A stretch of 17,041 bases of DNA from Spirochaetes bacterium GWF1_49_6 (GTDB lineage: Bacteria > Spirochaetota > Brevinematia > Brevinematales > GWF1-51-8). The notes under the pieces were generated by a model that did no database searches, was not told the origin of the DNA, and saw nothing but the letters and a program-made list of their open reading frames with translations. Shown here one piece after another: positions 1 through 9,054 of this stretch. Positions within the stretch are counted from its first letter, which is position 1; each line of letters begins with the position of its first letter. Made by a program: the position numbers and the translations under genes. The stretch spans positions 1-17,041 of the forward strand of contig MIBD01000077.1 in assembly GCA_001829395.1 (NCBI GenBank). The letters run 5' to 3'.

Positions 1-172
1 TACCGTGAGAATCAGGAAAAATTATGCTTAAAAATTGCTTGATTAATTGGGGCCAATACAGCGGAAGAATAATCTTTTTTCTGTAAATTACCCCGCCGGA
101 CGAATGTATCTCAATCGATTAACGCGGGGCTTGAAAAATTCTTTATATATTCGGGAAAATGGGATATAATTT
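1..172. other. Left-edge intergenic sequence
   Basis: No convincing gene was seen. The stretch is AT-rich. It contains an inverted repeat, CCCCGC at 91-96 with GCGGGG at 124-129, separated by 27 bases. This could be the end of a transcript that begins outside the window, but no T-tract follows, so a terminator call is not supported. A TATAAT box at 165-170 lies just before the repeat element that follows. A 64-codon reverse-strand reading frame spanning 88-282 runs through that repeat and is probably spurious. Confidence 0.4.
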
Positions 173-324
173 ATGGTCACTTCTAAATACTCAGTTTTAG
201 CCTTCGCACTTCGCACGAAGATAAAGAAGTGACCATTGGACGTTTTATAATCAATTATACCTTGATTTGTTAGAATAATCAAAGTTTTTACGTTAGTCCC
301 CGCAGGGGAGAACTGCCCTTATGT
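173..324 (+). repeat. Dispersed structured intergenic element, copy 1
   Basis: A 152-bp element that recurs at 1808-1959 with only five base differences, and in diverged form at 4958-5144. It opens with ATGGTCACTTCT and has the exact reverse complement about 50 bases later, giving a 12-bp closing stem. Inside lies a small CTTCG/CGAAG hairpin. Downstream are an ATAAT-CA-ATTAT palindrome, a roughly 8-bp TTGATT/AATCAA stem and a CCCC-GCA-GGGG hairpin followed by a second CCC run. A TATAAT box at 165-170 lies three bases upstream, so a transcript could begin at the element's first base. This copy ends 56 bp before glyS. It may be a structured RNA or the remnant of a small mobile element; no known RNA family was recognised. 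Confidence 0.7.
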
Positions 325-380
325 TCTGATAGGAATAAGGAAACAGGTGAAAATAATATATTTTATAGGGAGGCTCTCAA

Positions 381-1787
<1,407 letters not shown>

Positions 1788-1807
1788 CGCGGTATAGAAA
1801 TATTTTT

Positions 1808-1959
1808 ATGGTCACTTCTAAATACTCAGTTTTAGCCTCCGCACTTCGCGCGAAGATAAAGAAGTGACCATTGGTCGTTTTATAATCAATTATACTTTGA
1901 TTTGTTAGAATAATCAGAGTTTTTACGTTAGTCCCCGCAGGGGAGAACTGCCCTTATGT
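1808..1959 (+). repeat. Dispersed structured intergenic element, copy 2
   Basis: The same 152-bp element as copy 1, in the same orientation, with five substitutions and no length change. It begins 20 bp after the glyS stop. The closing stem (ATGGTCACTTCT with its reverse complement), the inner hairpin (here a full CTTCGCGCGAAG palindrome) and the CCCC-GCA-GGGG hairpin are all intact. The gene to its right is on the opposite strand, so this copy is not a 5' leader of any gene in the window. That favours an independent RNA or a dispersed repeat over a riboswitch. The sequence upstream, GGTATAGAAATATTTTTATGG, has no clean TATAAT box. Confidence 0.7.
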
Positions 1960-2072
1960 AAATTCAACCCGTTTTTACCCTTATTAGTCGGATGACTTCA
2001 ATCCGCGTCCTGAAATAACCGTTTAATATTATTCCGCGCCGCGATGGTTATCAGTTTTTGGAGCCGCCCTTA

Positions 2073-3311
2073 TTATCCCGAATAGAGCGACCAGAATTTG
2101 ACTTTCAGACGGTGTTTTTCGGATAATTCTTTCAGGTATTCCGTATGCGGCATAATATCCCGCCAATCGGAGACGAGCGGCGAGAGCTTATCCAATTTCC
2201 GGAGATACCGTACGGCATAGGGATAGTATTTGCTGATCACGCGGGCGAGAATCGATTCCAACAAGGTACGATAGATGATGCAGGCGGGTAAAAAGAGGCG
2301 GCGCTTTTCCAACGCTTTTGTAAAGTCAAGAAGCGTACTGTAGCGATTCCCGTCTAATTCAGAACGGCGGACGATAAGGTATTCTCCCGCTTCCTCGACG
2401 CCGCCGCAGTCGATGAGAAACAGAGCGCGGTCGTATGAAAACTCGGGGCTTCGGAGAAACTCATCCTTCAATTCCGATATCAGCCTGCCGCGTTCGGCCT
2501 CCCCGGATTCGCCTACGATGCGTTCGAAATTATCCATATCCGGTTTATTACGGAACAGTCTCCACGCGGTATCGAGGGCTTCATCATGGTGTCCTAATTT
2601 TTTATAAATCGAAAAGAGAAGATTCAAATATTCCTTTAACAAATAATCCCGTTCAATCGTAAAAGTCTCGATCCATTCGAGAGCCATTTCTGCCTGACCG
2701 GAATTGAGATAAACTTCGGATATGGTTAATATATCGAAAAGGTTTAAATCAGGATTGATTTTTTTACAGATTTTTTCATACAGTTCCGGGTCGGGAATCT
2801 GACCGGCGAGAGAACGGATACCGTGGAGATAGTCCGAATATTCGTTTTTTTTAGCAGGATTTTGTTCGTAGGTTTTCCATAGAAGGTCGATCAGAATCCG
2901 CATCTCGTTTTCGGATAATGAACCTTTAACATCGTCGAGCAGAGTATCCCGCGCGCTATACTGATTTTCCTGAAGGAGACCGGATATGACCGAAAAAACA
3001 AAACTTTTATCAAGGATGCGGGACGCGGTCATCCAGAATAAGTCCTTCGCGCTATAACGGAAAATATCGCCTATCTGCCCCGACGAGTCGTCGCAATTAT
3101 TGAAAACCGTCTTATCGCAGCAGTAAAACTCTTTAACGAGCAGGATTCGGTCTTCGGACGCCAATTCCGCGAGGAAAATGTCGTCCAATATCAGATTTAG
3201 TTTATCCGCCAAATCGGGAACGTCCCGCCAATCGTAGAATTTCCTCGAACGCTTCAATCCGGCGAGCTTGACTTTAATTTCCTGAAAAGCGGGGATTTGG
3301 TTTTTAGGCAT
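2073..3311 (-). CDS. Helical-repeat protein resembling DUF6880
   Basis: A 412-residue protein with no signal peptide or membrane segment visible. It is rich in leucine and charged residues with a helical pattern. Segments such as the ones around SGQAEMALEWIETF and KKLGHHDEALDTAWRLF look like TPR-type helix pairs. The C-terminus, with YLRKLDKLSP, a tryptophan-containing turn (SDWRDIMPH), EYLKELSEKH and a final KFW, resembles the conserved end of DUF6880 proteins; this was recognised from memory and not searched. Biochemical function is unknown. The start ATG at 3309-3311 is preceded on its strand by a CGGAG-type ribosome site. The gene is divergent from cas6 and convergent with glyS, so it is probably not part of the CRISPR operon. 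No terminator was seen in 1960-2072. Confidence 0.6.
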   Translation of the reverse strand: MPKNQIPAFQEIKVKLAGLKRSRKFYDWRDVPDLADKLNLILDDIFLAELASEDRILLVKEFYCCDKTVFNNCDDSSGQIGDIFRYSAKDLFWMTASRILDKSFVFSVISGLLQENQYSARDTLLDDVKGSLSENEMRILIDLLWKTYEQNPAKKNEYSDYLHGIRSLAGQIPDPELYEKICKKINPDLNLFDILTISEVYLNSGQAEMALEWIETFTIERDYLLKEYLNLLFSIYKKLGHHDEALDTAWRLFRNKPDMDNFERIVGESGEAERGRLISELKDEFLRSPEFSYDRALFLIDCGGVEEAGEYLIVRRSELDGNRYSTLLDFTKALEKRRLFLPACIIYRTLLESILARVISKYYPYAVRYLRKLDKLSPLVSDWRDIMPHTEYLKELSEKHRLKVKFWSLYSG

Positions 3312-3483
3312 TTTTTTACTCCGGCAAGATTATGAAGCAGACGGGGGCTTTCCGCCAGAAAAGTTGATTACAATTATTTCTTGCGGAATTCAAACTAAGG
3401 GCTTACACTAAAATGCATTCATTCTAATTAACCGGTCTTGAAAAAACGCAATAGACGAGCATAGAAAGGAGAAATACCCGAAA
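3312..3483. promoter_or_regulatory. Divergent intergenic region upstream of cas6
   Basis: This 172-bp region lies between two divergently transcribed genes and must hold promoters for both. On the + strand TTGCGG at 3381-3386 and TACACT at 3404-3409, 17 bases apart, give a weak candidate promoter for cas6. AAAGGAG at 3465-3471 is the cas6 ribosome-binding site, with a somewhat long 12-base spacing to the ATG. On the reverse strand only a partial -10 match (TGTAAT at 3373-3368) was seen, without a well-spaced -35. Confidence 0.3.
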
Positions 3484-4128
3484 ATGAACGAAGTAAGAAT
3501 CGCGTTACTGACTTTTTCGATACCCGCCACAATACAACCGAGAATGGCGGAAAAGCTGCGGGGTTTTTTCGGCGGACTGTATCCCGAAGAGGACATTTTT
3601 CATAATCACTTGCCGTCCGGCAAGGTAATCTACCGTTACCCGAAAATCCAATTTAAAATCGTCGAGCAGCGGCTTGCAGTCATGGGTCTGAACGAGGGCG
3701 CCGATCTGGTTCAAAACGAATTTATCAGGCATGAAAAAATAGTTTTAGACGGTACTGAGTATCCCGTCATGGAAAGCGCGCTTGAAGTGCGGAATGAGGA
3801 ATTTTCAGTGACGGACGAGCTTAACGAGTACCGTTTCGAAAGCCCGTGGCTCGCCATGAACGGAAAAAATAATCTCGCGTTTCTCCGCGGAAAATTAGAC
3901 TTGAATCACGCGTTAGTCAATAACCTTCTTTCCGACCTCAAGGGGTTGGGGATCCGCGCGGATAGGACGATCATGGTCAAGGGAAGTTTTACCCACCGGG
4001 AGGTAACATTAGATAATACTAAGATGACCGGTTTTTACGGAGGTTTCGTCTGCAATATGAAGATACCGGATTATATCGGGACCGGGAAACGGAAAAGTAT
4101 CGGATTCGGTATGATCGTTAGAAAATAA
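3484..4128 (+). CDS. cas6: Cas6 pre-crRNA endoribonuclease
   Basis: Cuts the long array transcript within each repeat to release crRNAs carrying an 8-nt 5' handle, and may stay in the I-B Cascade complex. The 214-residue protein ends in the glycine-rich loop typical of Cas6 (GTGKRKSIGFG, residues 199-209). It has an N-terminal segment FHNHLPSGKVIYRYPKIQFK that resembles the conserved N-terminal domain of bacterial I-B Cas6 proteins. H40 and H42 in that segment are candidate catalytic histidines; this is inference. It is the first gene on the CRISPR side of the divergent region and is followed 15 bp later by an apparently unrelated gene, so it is separated from cas8b by about 1.35 kb. The array repeats end in ATTGAAAC, which fits cleavage by such an enzyme. 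Confidence 0.85.
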   Translation: MNEVRIALLTFSIPATIQPRMAEKLRGFFGGLYPEEDIFHNHLPSGKVIYRYPKIQFKIVEQRLAVMGLNEGADLVQNEFIRHEKIVLDGTEYPVMESALEVRNEEFSVTDELNEYRFESPWLAMNGKNNLAFLRGKLDLNHALVNNLLSDLKGLGIRADRTIMVKGSFTHREVTLDNTKMTGFYGGFVCNMKIPDYIGTGKRKSIGFGMIVRK

Positions 4129-4143
4129 TTCAGGAGCGAATAA

Positions 4144-4914
4144 ATGAAAAAACGCAAATTGAAGAGAAACGAGTTGATATTGACGATGAAGGTATTTCCG
4201 CTTCATTCCGATACGGACGAGCCGTTTAACAGATATATCGAAATACCATCCCGCGCTTCGTTATTCGATCTTGCCGAGACGATTATCGACAGCATCGGTT
4301 TCGATTTCGACCATTCCTTCGGGTTCTACAGCGATTTTAAGAAGCCGTTCAAATCCGTGACTGGGTACGAACTTTTCGCCGATTCGGGCGAGAAGGGTAA
4401 ATATCCCGGCGTAAAGAAGACGATTATCGAGGATGCGTTTCCGGGAACCGGGTACGCGATGCTGTTTTACTTCGACTACGGCGACGGCTGGCAATTTCCC
4501 GTGAAGGTTTGGGGCGCGAGAATAGCGGACGAGGAAGATGTCGGTAAAACCTTTCCGATATTAGTTAAGTCAGCCGGGGAAGCCCCGGAGCAGTATCCGG
4601 ACTACGATGAAACTTACGAAGAAGATGATGATGAAAATTCGACCGGCGGGGAAGCGGAGATTAGGGTCAAACTTACAGATAAGGAGAGGAAACTGATTCT
4701 CGACCATGCTTTTGAGGAAAACTCTCTGATTGCCCGTTTGAAGACGGCGGAGTCGAAAGACGGAATAATCATCGTGAAATACAGCCCCGATGATCTCTCA
4801 GGACTGACCGGTTTTATCGCCGGCGAAGCGAATCACGCGGAAAATAAAGCGCTGCAGAAAAAGCTCGACACGCTGTACGAAAAATTGGACGATTTATTAG
4901 CTGAATACGAATAA
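4144..4914 (+). CDS. pRiA4b ORF-3-like (IS1096 passenger TnpR-like) protein
   Basis: A 256-residue cytoplasmic protein of unknown biochemical role. The first 155 residues match the pRiA4b ORF-3 type of fold by eye: helical N-terminus, FDYGDGW at 110-116 (the family's Y-D-[FY]-G-D-x-W signature) and GEAPEQYP at 145-152. An acidic linker follows at about 153-170. The C-terminal part has LTDKERKLILDH at 177-188 and a conserved-looking stretch GFIAGEANHAENKALQKK at 223-240, ending in a probable coiled coil. The start is supported by CAGGAG about eight bases upstream. It lies 15 bp after cas6 on the same strand, so the two are probably cotranscribed. The family name derives from plasmid and insertion-sequence passenger genes. 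No transposase or terminal repeats were seen here. Confidence 0.75.
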   Translation: MKKRKLKRNELILTMKVFPLHSDTDEPFNRYIEIPSRASLFDLAETIIDSIGFDFDHSFGFYSDFKKPFKSVTGYELFADSGEKGKYPGVKKTIIEDAFPGTGYAMLFYFDYGDGWQFPVKVWGARIADEEDVGKTFPILVKSAGEAPEQYPDYDETYEEDDDENSTGGEAEIRVKLTDKERKLILDHAFEENSLIARLKTAESKDGIIIVKYSPDDLSGLTGFIAGEANHAENKALQKKLDTLYEKLDDLLAEYE

Positions 4915-4926
4915 TATTTGTAAACA

Positions 4927-4955
4927 TTGACAAATAAACCGGGTATATATAATAT
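4927..4955 (+). promoter_or_regulatory. Sigma-70-type promoter before repeat copy 3 and the cas8b gene cluster
   Basis: A consensus TTGACA at 4927-4932 is followed by an AT-rich -10 region: TATAAT at 4948-4953 (15-base spacing) or TAATAT at 4950-4955 (17-base spacing). The predicted transcription start falls at about 4958-4962, the very beginning of intergenic element copy 3. The promoter would drive the DUF6429-like gene and the cas8b-to-cas4 genes independently of cas6. Confidence 0.6.
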
Positions 4956-4957
4956 AT

Positions 4958-5144
4958 ATGGCCACTTCTAATAATCCTATTTTCAATCAGTAATATGGAG
5001 GAAAAGAGGACAAGCCTCCGCGCTTCACGCGAAGATAAAGAAGTGACCATTGGACGTATTTTATAGATATATCATTATTAATGATATAAATGTTAAAAGT
5101 TTTTGCGTCAGTCCCCGCAATGGGGGAATCACCCATATAGTATG
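4958..5144 (+). repeat. Dispersed structured intergenic element, copy 3 (diverged)
   Basis: A longer and more diverged relative of copies 1 and 2. It keeps the terminal ATGGCCACTTCT paired with AGAAGTGACCAT (one G:T change), the CTTC/GAAG inner hairpin, and the final GTCCCCGCA plus GGGG hairpin followed by CCC. It has about 30 extra bases in the first domain, including a GGAGG/CCTCC stem. In place of the ATAAT palindrome it has an unrelated 7-bp stem, ATATCAT with ATGATAT. This hairpin is thus kept in position although its sequence changed, which suggests selection on RNA structure. The element starts at the predicted transcription start of the promoter at 4927-4955 and ends 19 bp before the DUF6429-like gene. 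Confidence 0.6.
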
Positions 5145-5163
5145 ATCCGCCGGAGGATAAAAA

Positions 5164-5439
5164 ATGGAAGTAAGGTTAACGTACGACAAAGATAAAGTTG
5201 ATGAGGTCTGTCTCGCGCTACTCTATCTGACCGCTTTCGGCGAAAAGCATCCATGGAGTCCGGAAATGTCCTACCGTGCGTGGAAAGAGTTCGATCGAGA
5301 CGTGCTAGAACGCCTGTATAAAAAAGGCTATATCGCCGACCCGAAAAATAACGCGAAGTCGGTGTTCTTTATGGAAGGCGGATTCGGGAAGGCGAGGGAG
5401 TTGTTTGAGAAATATTTTGGTGCGGAGGGGGAAGAATGA
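5164..5439 (+). CDS. Small DUF6429-like protein
   Basis: A 91-residue protein with no signal peptide or membrane helix. The central motif RAWKEFDRDVLERLYKKGYI (38-57), followed by ADPKNNAKSV, closely resembles DUF6429 proteins as recalled from memory; no search was run. The family's function is unknown; its helix-turn-strand layout could suit a small winged-helix-like regulator, but this is speculation. The ATG at 5164 has GGAGG at 5152-5156. It lies 19 bp after intergenic element copy 3 and 43 bp before cas8b, on the same strand, so it probably shares a transcript with the cas genes. It is not a known core cas gene. Confidence 0.65.
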   Translation: MEVRLTYDKDKVDEVCLALLYLTAFGEKHPWSPEMSYRAWKEFDRDVLERLYKKGYIADPKNNAKSVFFMEGGFGKARELFEKYFGAEGEE

Positions 5440-5482
5440 TACCGGCGTTAAGGGAAATTGGGGAGTACGCGAGGGGGAAACT

Positions 5483-7435
5483 ATGATTGAGGCGTTGAAA
5501 AAGATAGGAATGAGCCTGGGGGACTTCTCCCAAACCGCGGATGCGGAGAGTAAAAAGGCCTTTTTGCTGAATCTAACTATTTTACCGAAGAGCCACACGA
5601 AAGAAGGAGAGAATCCTGAGCGAGCTATTGTGATCGATTTCGATTTAGCTAAAGAAACTGTATCAATTAAAGCGGGACTTGAGTTGTGCGAAGCCAACCG
5701 CGAAAAAATATTTGCTTTCAGCGCATCAGAAATTTTCGGTTCTCGAGGCGCTAAATCTGCTCTGTCACTTAATGGAGTCTATTATTTTTTTACAGACGAA
5801 GCCCTGAATGCGGTCATTGATAGTTGCAAAAAAGACTCTAAATTAAAAACGTTTCTCCAAGAATACAGGGACTGTTTTTATTCTGAGGGAATTTTAAATG
5901 CTGATAAATTGGATAAAAGCGATAAAGAACTTTTCCTGTCGATAAAAGCCTCTCTTCAAGAGGAAATGAAAAAAGAACCTCAACCTCTGGATGTTTTTAG
6001 TAAGTTGATTCAAAATAAATTCAACATTAAATTTGCGCGAATTGCAATGGTAACCTTTTGCGGTAAAAGCATCTTTGAAGTCGATTCCTCTTCAACCGAA
6101 GAATATCTGGATTTACTTTATAAAAATGTATTTGAGAAATATTATGATAAAGCTAAGGACGGATATTGCCACATTTGCGGAGAATCAAAGAAACTTGCGG
6201 ATAAAACCGTACCGATTTGGAATTTTTATGGAACAACCAACAATCTTTATTTTCAAAATACTAAAGGTGGAGTTTATAATACATCCTTCGGAATTTGCGA
6301 GGATTGCCTGAAACCCGTCATGGTAGGAAAAAACCATATTCAGAATAACCTTTCGGGACAGATTTTCGGTTTGGATTGTTACTTGATCCCTCAATTTGAA
6401 ACCGGAGACGATGCAGATGAATTTACAAAGCCCAGCATTTTTAAAAAGATACAAAAAGCGCTTGATTCATTTAATCCCGCGACAAAAGAAATCGAGGAAT
6501 TGCGCACAATTGTTAAAAACACTCGGAGTAAAAACCTTAAATTCGATCTGTTTTTTTATGAGCAAAATAAAAATGAATTCCGTATCAGAAAGCTCATCTC
6601 GAATATCGAGCTGTCTGGCTTGACACTTAAACTTGAGGCATTTAAGGAAAAGAGCGACATCTACGGACTATCGACGTTAAGCCAAAACGAAAAGAATTAC
6701 TCCGAAGTTATTACGCTAAGCTTTCTCAGATACGCCCTGTTCCATTCCAAATACTCGCATCCTAAATGCGAACCCGTTCATTATAGGACGGAACTATTAG
6801 GATTTTTGGAGACATTCCTCTATGGCCTGGAATACGATTATCGCAGGCTTGTTAATGAGTTTACACAAATCGTTCATCATAAGTTTCATCAAAGTGATTC
6901 CAATACCGTTGATTTTTCTCCATTTAAGTTCGTTTTAGCCTTACAAGTCTTTATCGACTTGGGGATGCTTAAAAACTATGAAAATAGAAAGGAGGATACA
7001 AAAATGCTGACAGAAGTTCCGAAAGACTTCGCCGAGTTCTTCTCGGCTTATCCGAAAATCTACGGGAACGCCCCTGACCGTCAGGGTCTTTTTCTATTGG
7101 GGGTTCTTGTTAACCGGATAATTTATGCGCAAGGCGGGAAAAGTTCTACATTTATGAAGAAGATCAATCTTCAGGGGATAGAACCGCGAAGGGTTCACTC
7201 CTTACTTTTGCATGTCAAAGAATTTGCGGAAATCTATAAAGTCTTCGAAGAGGGATCGATATGGGCGTCTATTACCGAACGCCTGCAGGAAATCGAAAGC
7301 TCCCCGCTTTCGGCGGAGGAAGTAGTGTTTTACATCCTGACGGGTATTTCGTATGCCAAGTATATTGGCATCAAACAGGGCAAGCAAAAATCGGATTCTA
7401 TCGAACCTGAAAAAATCACGGAAGAAGGAGAATAA
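5483..7435 (+). CDS. cas8b: Cas8b (TM1802/Csh1-like) large subunit of type I-B Cascade
   Basis: Large subunit of the crRNA-guided complex; in this family it recognises the PAM and helps load target DNA. The 650-residue length, the MIEALKKIG start typical of this group, and the position directly before csh2-type cas7 support the call. Two CxxC pairs (C229-C232 and C272-C275) form a probable zinc-binding knuckle about 40 residues apart. The reading frame is open from 5405, but ATG 5483 was chosen because GAGGGGG lies just upstream and it gives the usual N-terminus. The middle of the gene is AT-rich (20 G+C in bases 6421-6480), while the last 430 bases are richer (33 of 60 in 7021-7080). An internal start at 7004 probably yields Cas11b as a separate protein. 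The stop codon is one base before cas7. Confidence 0.87.
   Translation: MIEALKKIGMSLGDFSQTADAESKKAFLLNLTILPKSHTKEGENPERAIVIDFDLAKETVSIKAGLELCEANREKIFAFSASEIFGSRGAKSALSLNGVYYFFTDEALNAVIDSCKKDSKLKTFLQEYRDCFYSEGILNADKLDKSDKELFLSIKASLQEEMKKEPQPLDVFSKLIQNKFNIKFARIAMVTFCGKSIFEVDSSSTEEYLDLLYKNVFEKYYDKAKDGYCHICGESKKLADKTVPIWNFYGTTNNLYFQNTKGGVYNTSFGICEDCLKPVMVGKNHIQNNLSGQIFGLDCYLIPQFETGDDADEFTKPSIFKKIQKALDSFNPATKEIEELRTIVKNTRSKNLKFDLFFYEQNKNEFRIRKLISNIELSGLTLKLEAFKEKSDIYGLSTLSQNEKNYSEVITLSFLRYALFHSKYSHPKCEPVHYRTELLGFLETFLYGLEYDYRRLVNEFTQIVHHKFHQSDSNTVDFSPFKFVLALQVFIDLGMLKNYENRKEDTKMLTEVPKDFAEFFSAYPKIYGNAPDRQGLFLLGVLVNRIIYAQGGKSSTFMKKINLQGIEPRRVHSLLLHVKEFAEIYKVFEEGSIWASITERLQEIESSPLSAEEVVFYILTGISYAKYIGIKQGKQKSDSIEPEKITEEGE
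6990..6995 (+). promoter_or_regulatory. Internal Shine-Dalgarno site within cas8b
   Basis: AGGAGG (within GAAAGGAGG at 6987-6995) sits eight bases before the in-frame ATG at 7004. It is a nearly perfect ribosome-binding site inside the cas8b coding sequence and looks stronger than the one used for cas8b itself. It decides the proposed Cas11b start. Confidence 0.75.
7004..7435 (+). CDS. cas11b: Cas11b small subunit, internal translation product of cas8b
   Basis: Predicted 143-residue protein identical to the C-terminal part of Cas8b (residues 508-650), beginning MLTEVPKDFAEFF. It is in the cas8b frame and shares its stop codon. Established knowledge: several type I systems without a separate small-subunit gene (I-B, I-C, I-D) make Cas11 by internal initiation in the large-subunit gene, and multiple copies line the belly of the complex. 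The sequence shows the matching signs here: strong AGGAGG, eight-base spacing, ATG, a mostly helical C-terminal domain of suitable size, and no separate cas11 gene in the locus. The base composition also rises in GC close to this start. Inferred, not demonstrated. Confidence 0.72.
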   Translation: MLTEVPKDFAEFFSAYPKIYGNAPDRQGLFLLGVLVNRIIYAQGGKSSTFMKKINLQGIEPRRVHSLLLHVKEFAEIYKVFEEGSIWASITERLQEIESSPLSAEEVVFYILTGISYAKYIGIKQGKQKSDSIEPEKITEEGE

Positions 7436-7436
7436 A

Positions 7437-8294
7437 ATGGCGGCAATTACAAAAAACAGCGAGATTTTATTTATTTACGACGCGAAGATGAGTAATCCCA
7501 ACGGCGATATGGATAACGAAAACAAGCCCCGCATGGACTACGACACGGGTATGAACATCGTCAGCGACGTGCGTCTCAAACGGTATCTGCGGGATTATTT
7601 CGAAACGGATTGCGGTAAGGATATCTTTGTCAGCGATAAGGCAAAGGACGCAAAGGAGCGGGGTAAACAGATTAACGGTAGATATAAGGACATGATCGAC
7701 GTGCGTCTTTTCGGCGCGGTTTTTGCGGCTACCGGAGGAAACGATCACCTGACGGGCCCGGTTCAATTCAACTGGGGCTATTCGCTGAACAAAGTGGAAC
7801 TCACCGACAGCAATACCATCACATCGAGTTTTTCGTCGGGAGAAGGCGTCGGTAAGGACTACCGGGTCAAATATTCCCTGATCGCATTTAACGGCACAGT
7901 CAACGCCAAGACCGCCGCCGGTACCGGTTTGAGTGACGACGATTTGTCGCTGTTCGACAAAGCGATGGTCGAAGCAATCCCGTTATGTAAGACCCGTTCC
8001 AAGGAAGGTCAGACTCCGAGATTGTACATCCGTGTGGAAATGAAGGACGATAAAGTCATCCTGAAAGATTTGCGCGAATATGTGGATTTGAAGTTTGTTG
8101 ATTTGGATAGTCCGGAAAAAGACAAAGAAGATTTTAAAGTTCGCGGTATCCGGGAATGCGTGCTCGATCTGACACGGCTCGGCGCTTACCTGAATCGTTA
8201 CGAGCAGCAGATTCAAGCGGTTTATTATTGGGCGGACGACGAATTGAAAATTAATGGATTCGATGGGATTAAGATCGACAAATTTAAATTCTAA
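7437..8294 (+). CDS. cas7: Cas7 (Csh2 type) crRNA-binding backbone subunit
   Basis: RAMP-fold protein that polymerises along the crRNA spacer to form the backbone of the I-B complex. The 285-residue sequence has the family landmarks: NPNGD at 20-24 with the following DNENKPR, VSDVRLKR at 42-49, DVRLFG at 88-93, GPVQFNWG at 107-114, FNGTVNAKTA at 151-160 and KTRSKEGQTPR at 185-195. The frame is open from 7353, but ATG 7437 was chosen: GAAGGAG lies just upstream, the cas8b stop ends at 7435, and the family start is recovered. The gene is visibly more GC-rich than the middle of cas8b (33 of 60 in 7681-7740). It ends 10 bp before cas5. Confidence 0.92.
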   Translation: MAAITKNSEILFIYDAKMSNPNGDMDNENKPRMDYDTGMNIVSDVRLKRYLRDYFETDCGKDIFVSDKAKDAKERGKQINGRYKDMIDVRLFGAVFAATGGNDHLTGPVQFNWGYSLNKVELTDSNTITSSFSSGEGVGKDYRVKYSLIAFNGTVNAKTAAGTGLSDDDLSLFDKAMVEAIPLCKTRSKEGQTPRLYIRVEMKDDKVILKDLREYVDLKFVDLDSPEKDKEDFKVRGIRECVLDLTRLGAYLNRYEQQIQAVYYWADDELKINGFDGIKIDKFKF

Positions 8295-8304
8295 CGAGGG
8301 TGTG

Positions 8305-9045
8305 ATGGAGAAAAAAATATTAAAGTTGATGAGCTTTCGGCTGTCGGGAAAATTCGCCGCGTTTCGAAAGTTTTACTCGAATTCTTCCTCGCTGAGTTAC
8401 TACATTCCGCCCCGTACCGCGCTTGCCGGAATGTTTGCCTCGATTCTGGAAATTGCGCGAAATGAGTATTATGAGATCTTTTCGCCGAAAGTCTGCGGAA
8501 TCTCAGTATGTATCGAAACTCCCCTCAAGAGAAAGATACATAGTATGAACTATCTGGACAATATCGATGGTCTTATTTCACAGCATTCTCAATGCAAACT
8601 TGAGGTGGTTTCCGCGAAGGACGGAGGTTTGATTCGCTATCGGGTATATCTTGCGGCAAACGATGACTCATTTTTAAGCACATTTGAAGACCTCGCAAAA
8701 CATATTGAATCGCAAAATTTAGGGTATGGTATTTATTTAGGGCAGAGGCAGTTTATCGCGGAGATAGACGAATTCCATATCTGTGACTCCGTTCAATACC
8801 TGGAGAAAAGCGGCGAGATTCACTCGATTTGCCGTGAAGACCATGTCGTTTCTTTTAAATCAGAGGATGGAATTATCTTGTGCTCTGACAATATTCCGCT
8901 CGATATGATAAAAACGGAGAATGAGCAAATCCGAAAAACGACTCGATCTGAGCGTATTATTTTTGAGCAAAACGGTAAGGTTGTAAAAGGTGAGTTTCAG
9001 AATTGTTATAAAGCGGATGGAAAGGTTATCGGTTTTTTTGAATAA
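8305..9045 (+). CDS. cas5: Cas5 (I-B, Cas5h type) Cascade subunit
   Basis: RAMP-fold protein that binds the 5' handle of the crRNA and contacts Cas8b. The 246-residue protein has the typical N-terminus: MSFRLSGKFAAFRKFY at 9-24 followed by YYIPPRTALAGMFASIL at about 32-48, the conserved Cas5 proline/glycine motif. The ATG at 8305 is preceded by GAGGG; an adjacent GTG at 8302 and an upstream ATG at 8254 inside cas7 are alternatives that fit less well. It follows cas7 by 10 bp and precedes cas3 by nine. The first third is GC-rich and the rest AT-richer (34 of 60 in 8401-8460 against 24 of 60 in 8881-8940). Confidence 0.88.
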   Translation: MEKKILKLMSFRLSGKFAAFRKFYSNSSSLSYYIPPRTALAGMFASILEIARNEYYEIFSPKVCGISVCIETPLKRKIHSMNYLDNIDGLISQHSQCKLEVVSAKDGGLIRYRVYLAANDDSFLSTFEDLAKHIESQNLGYGIYLGQRQFIAEIDEFHICDSVQYLEKSGEIHSICREDHVVSFKSEDGIILCSDNIPLDMIKTENEQIRKTTRSERIIFEQNGKVVKGEFQNCYKADGKVIGFFE

Positions 9046-9054
9046 GGAGATGCT

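Noticed and set aside
88..282. A 64-codon reverse-strand open frame at the left edge
   Set aside because: It runs through the structured repeat element and shows no recognisable protein features.
173..380. A T-box riboswitch upstream of glyS
   Set aside because: The structured sequence there also occurs downstream of glyS and upstream of an unrelated gene, and no T-box sequence or terminator was seen.
4144..4914. A mobile element around the pRiA4b ORF-3-like gene
   Set aside because: The family name refers to plasmid and insertion-sequence passengers, but no transposase, terminal inverted repeats or target duplication was seen.
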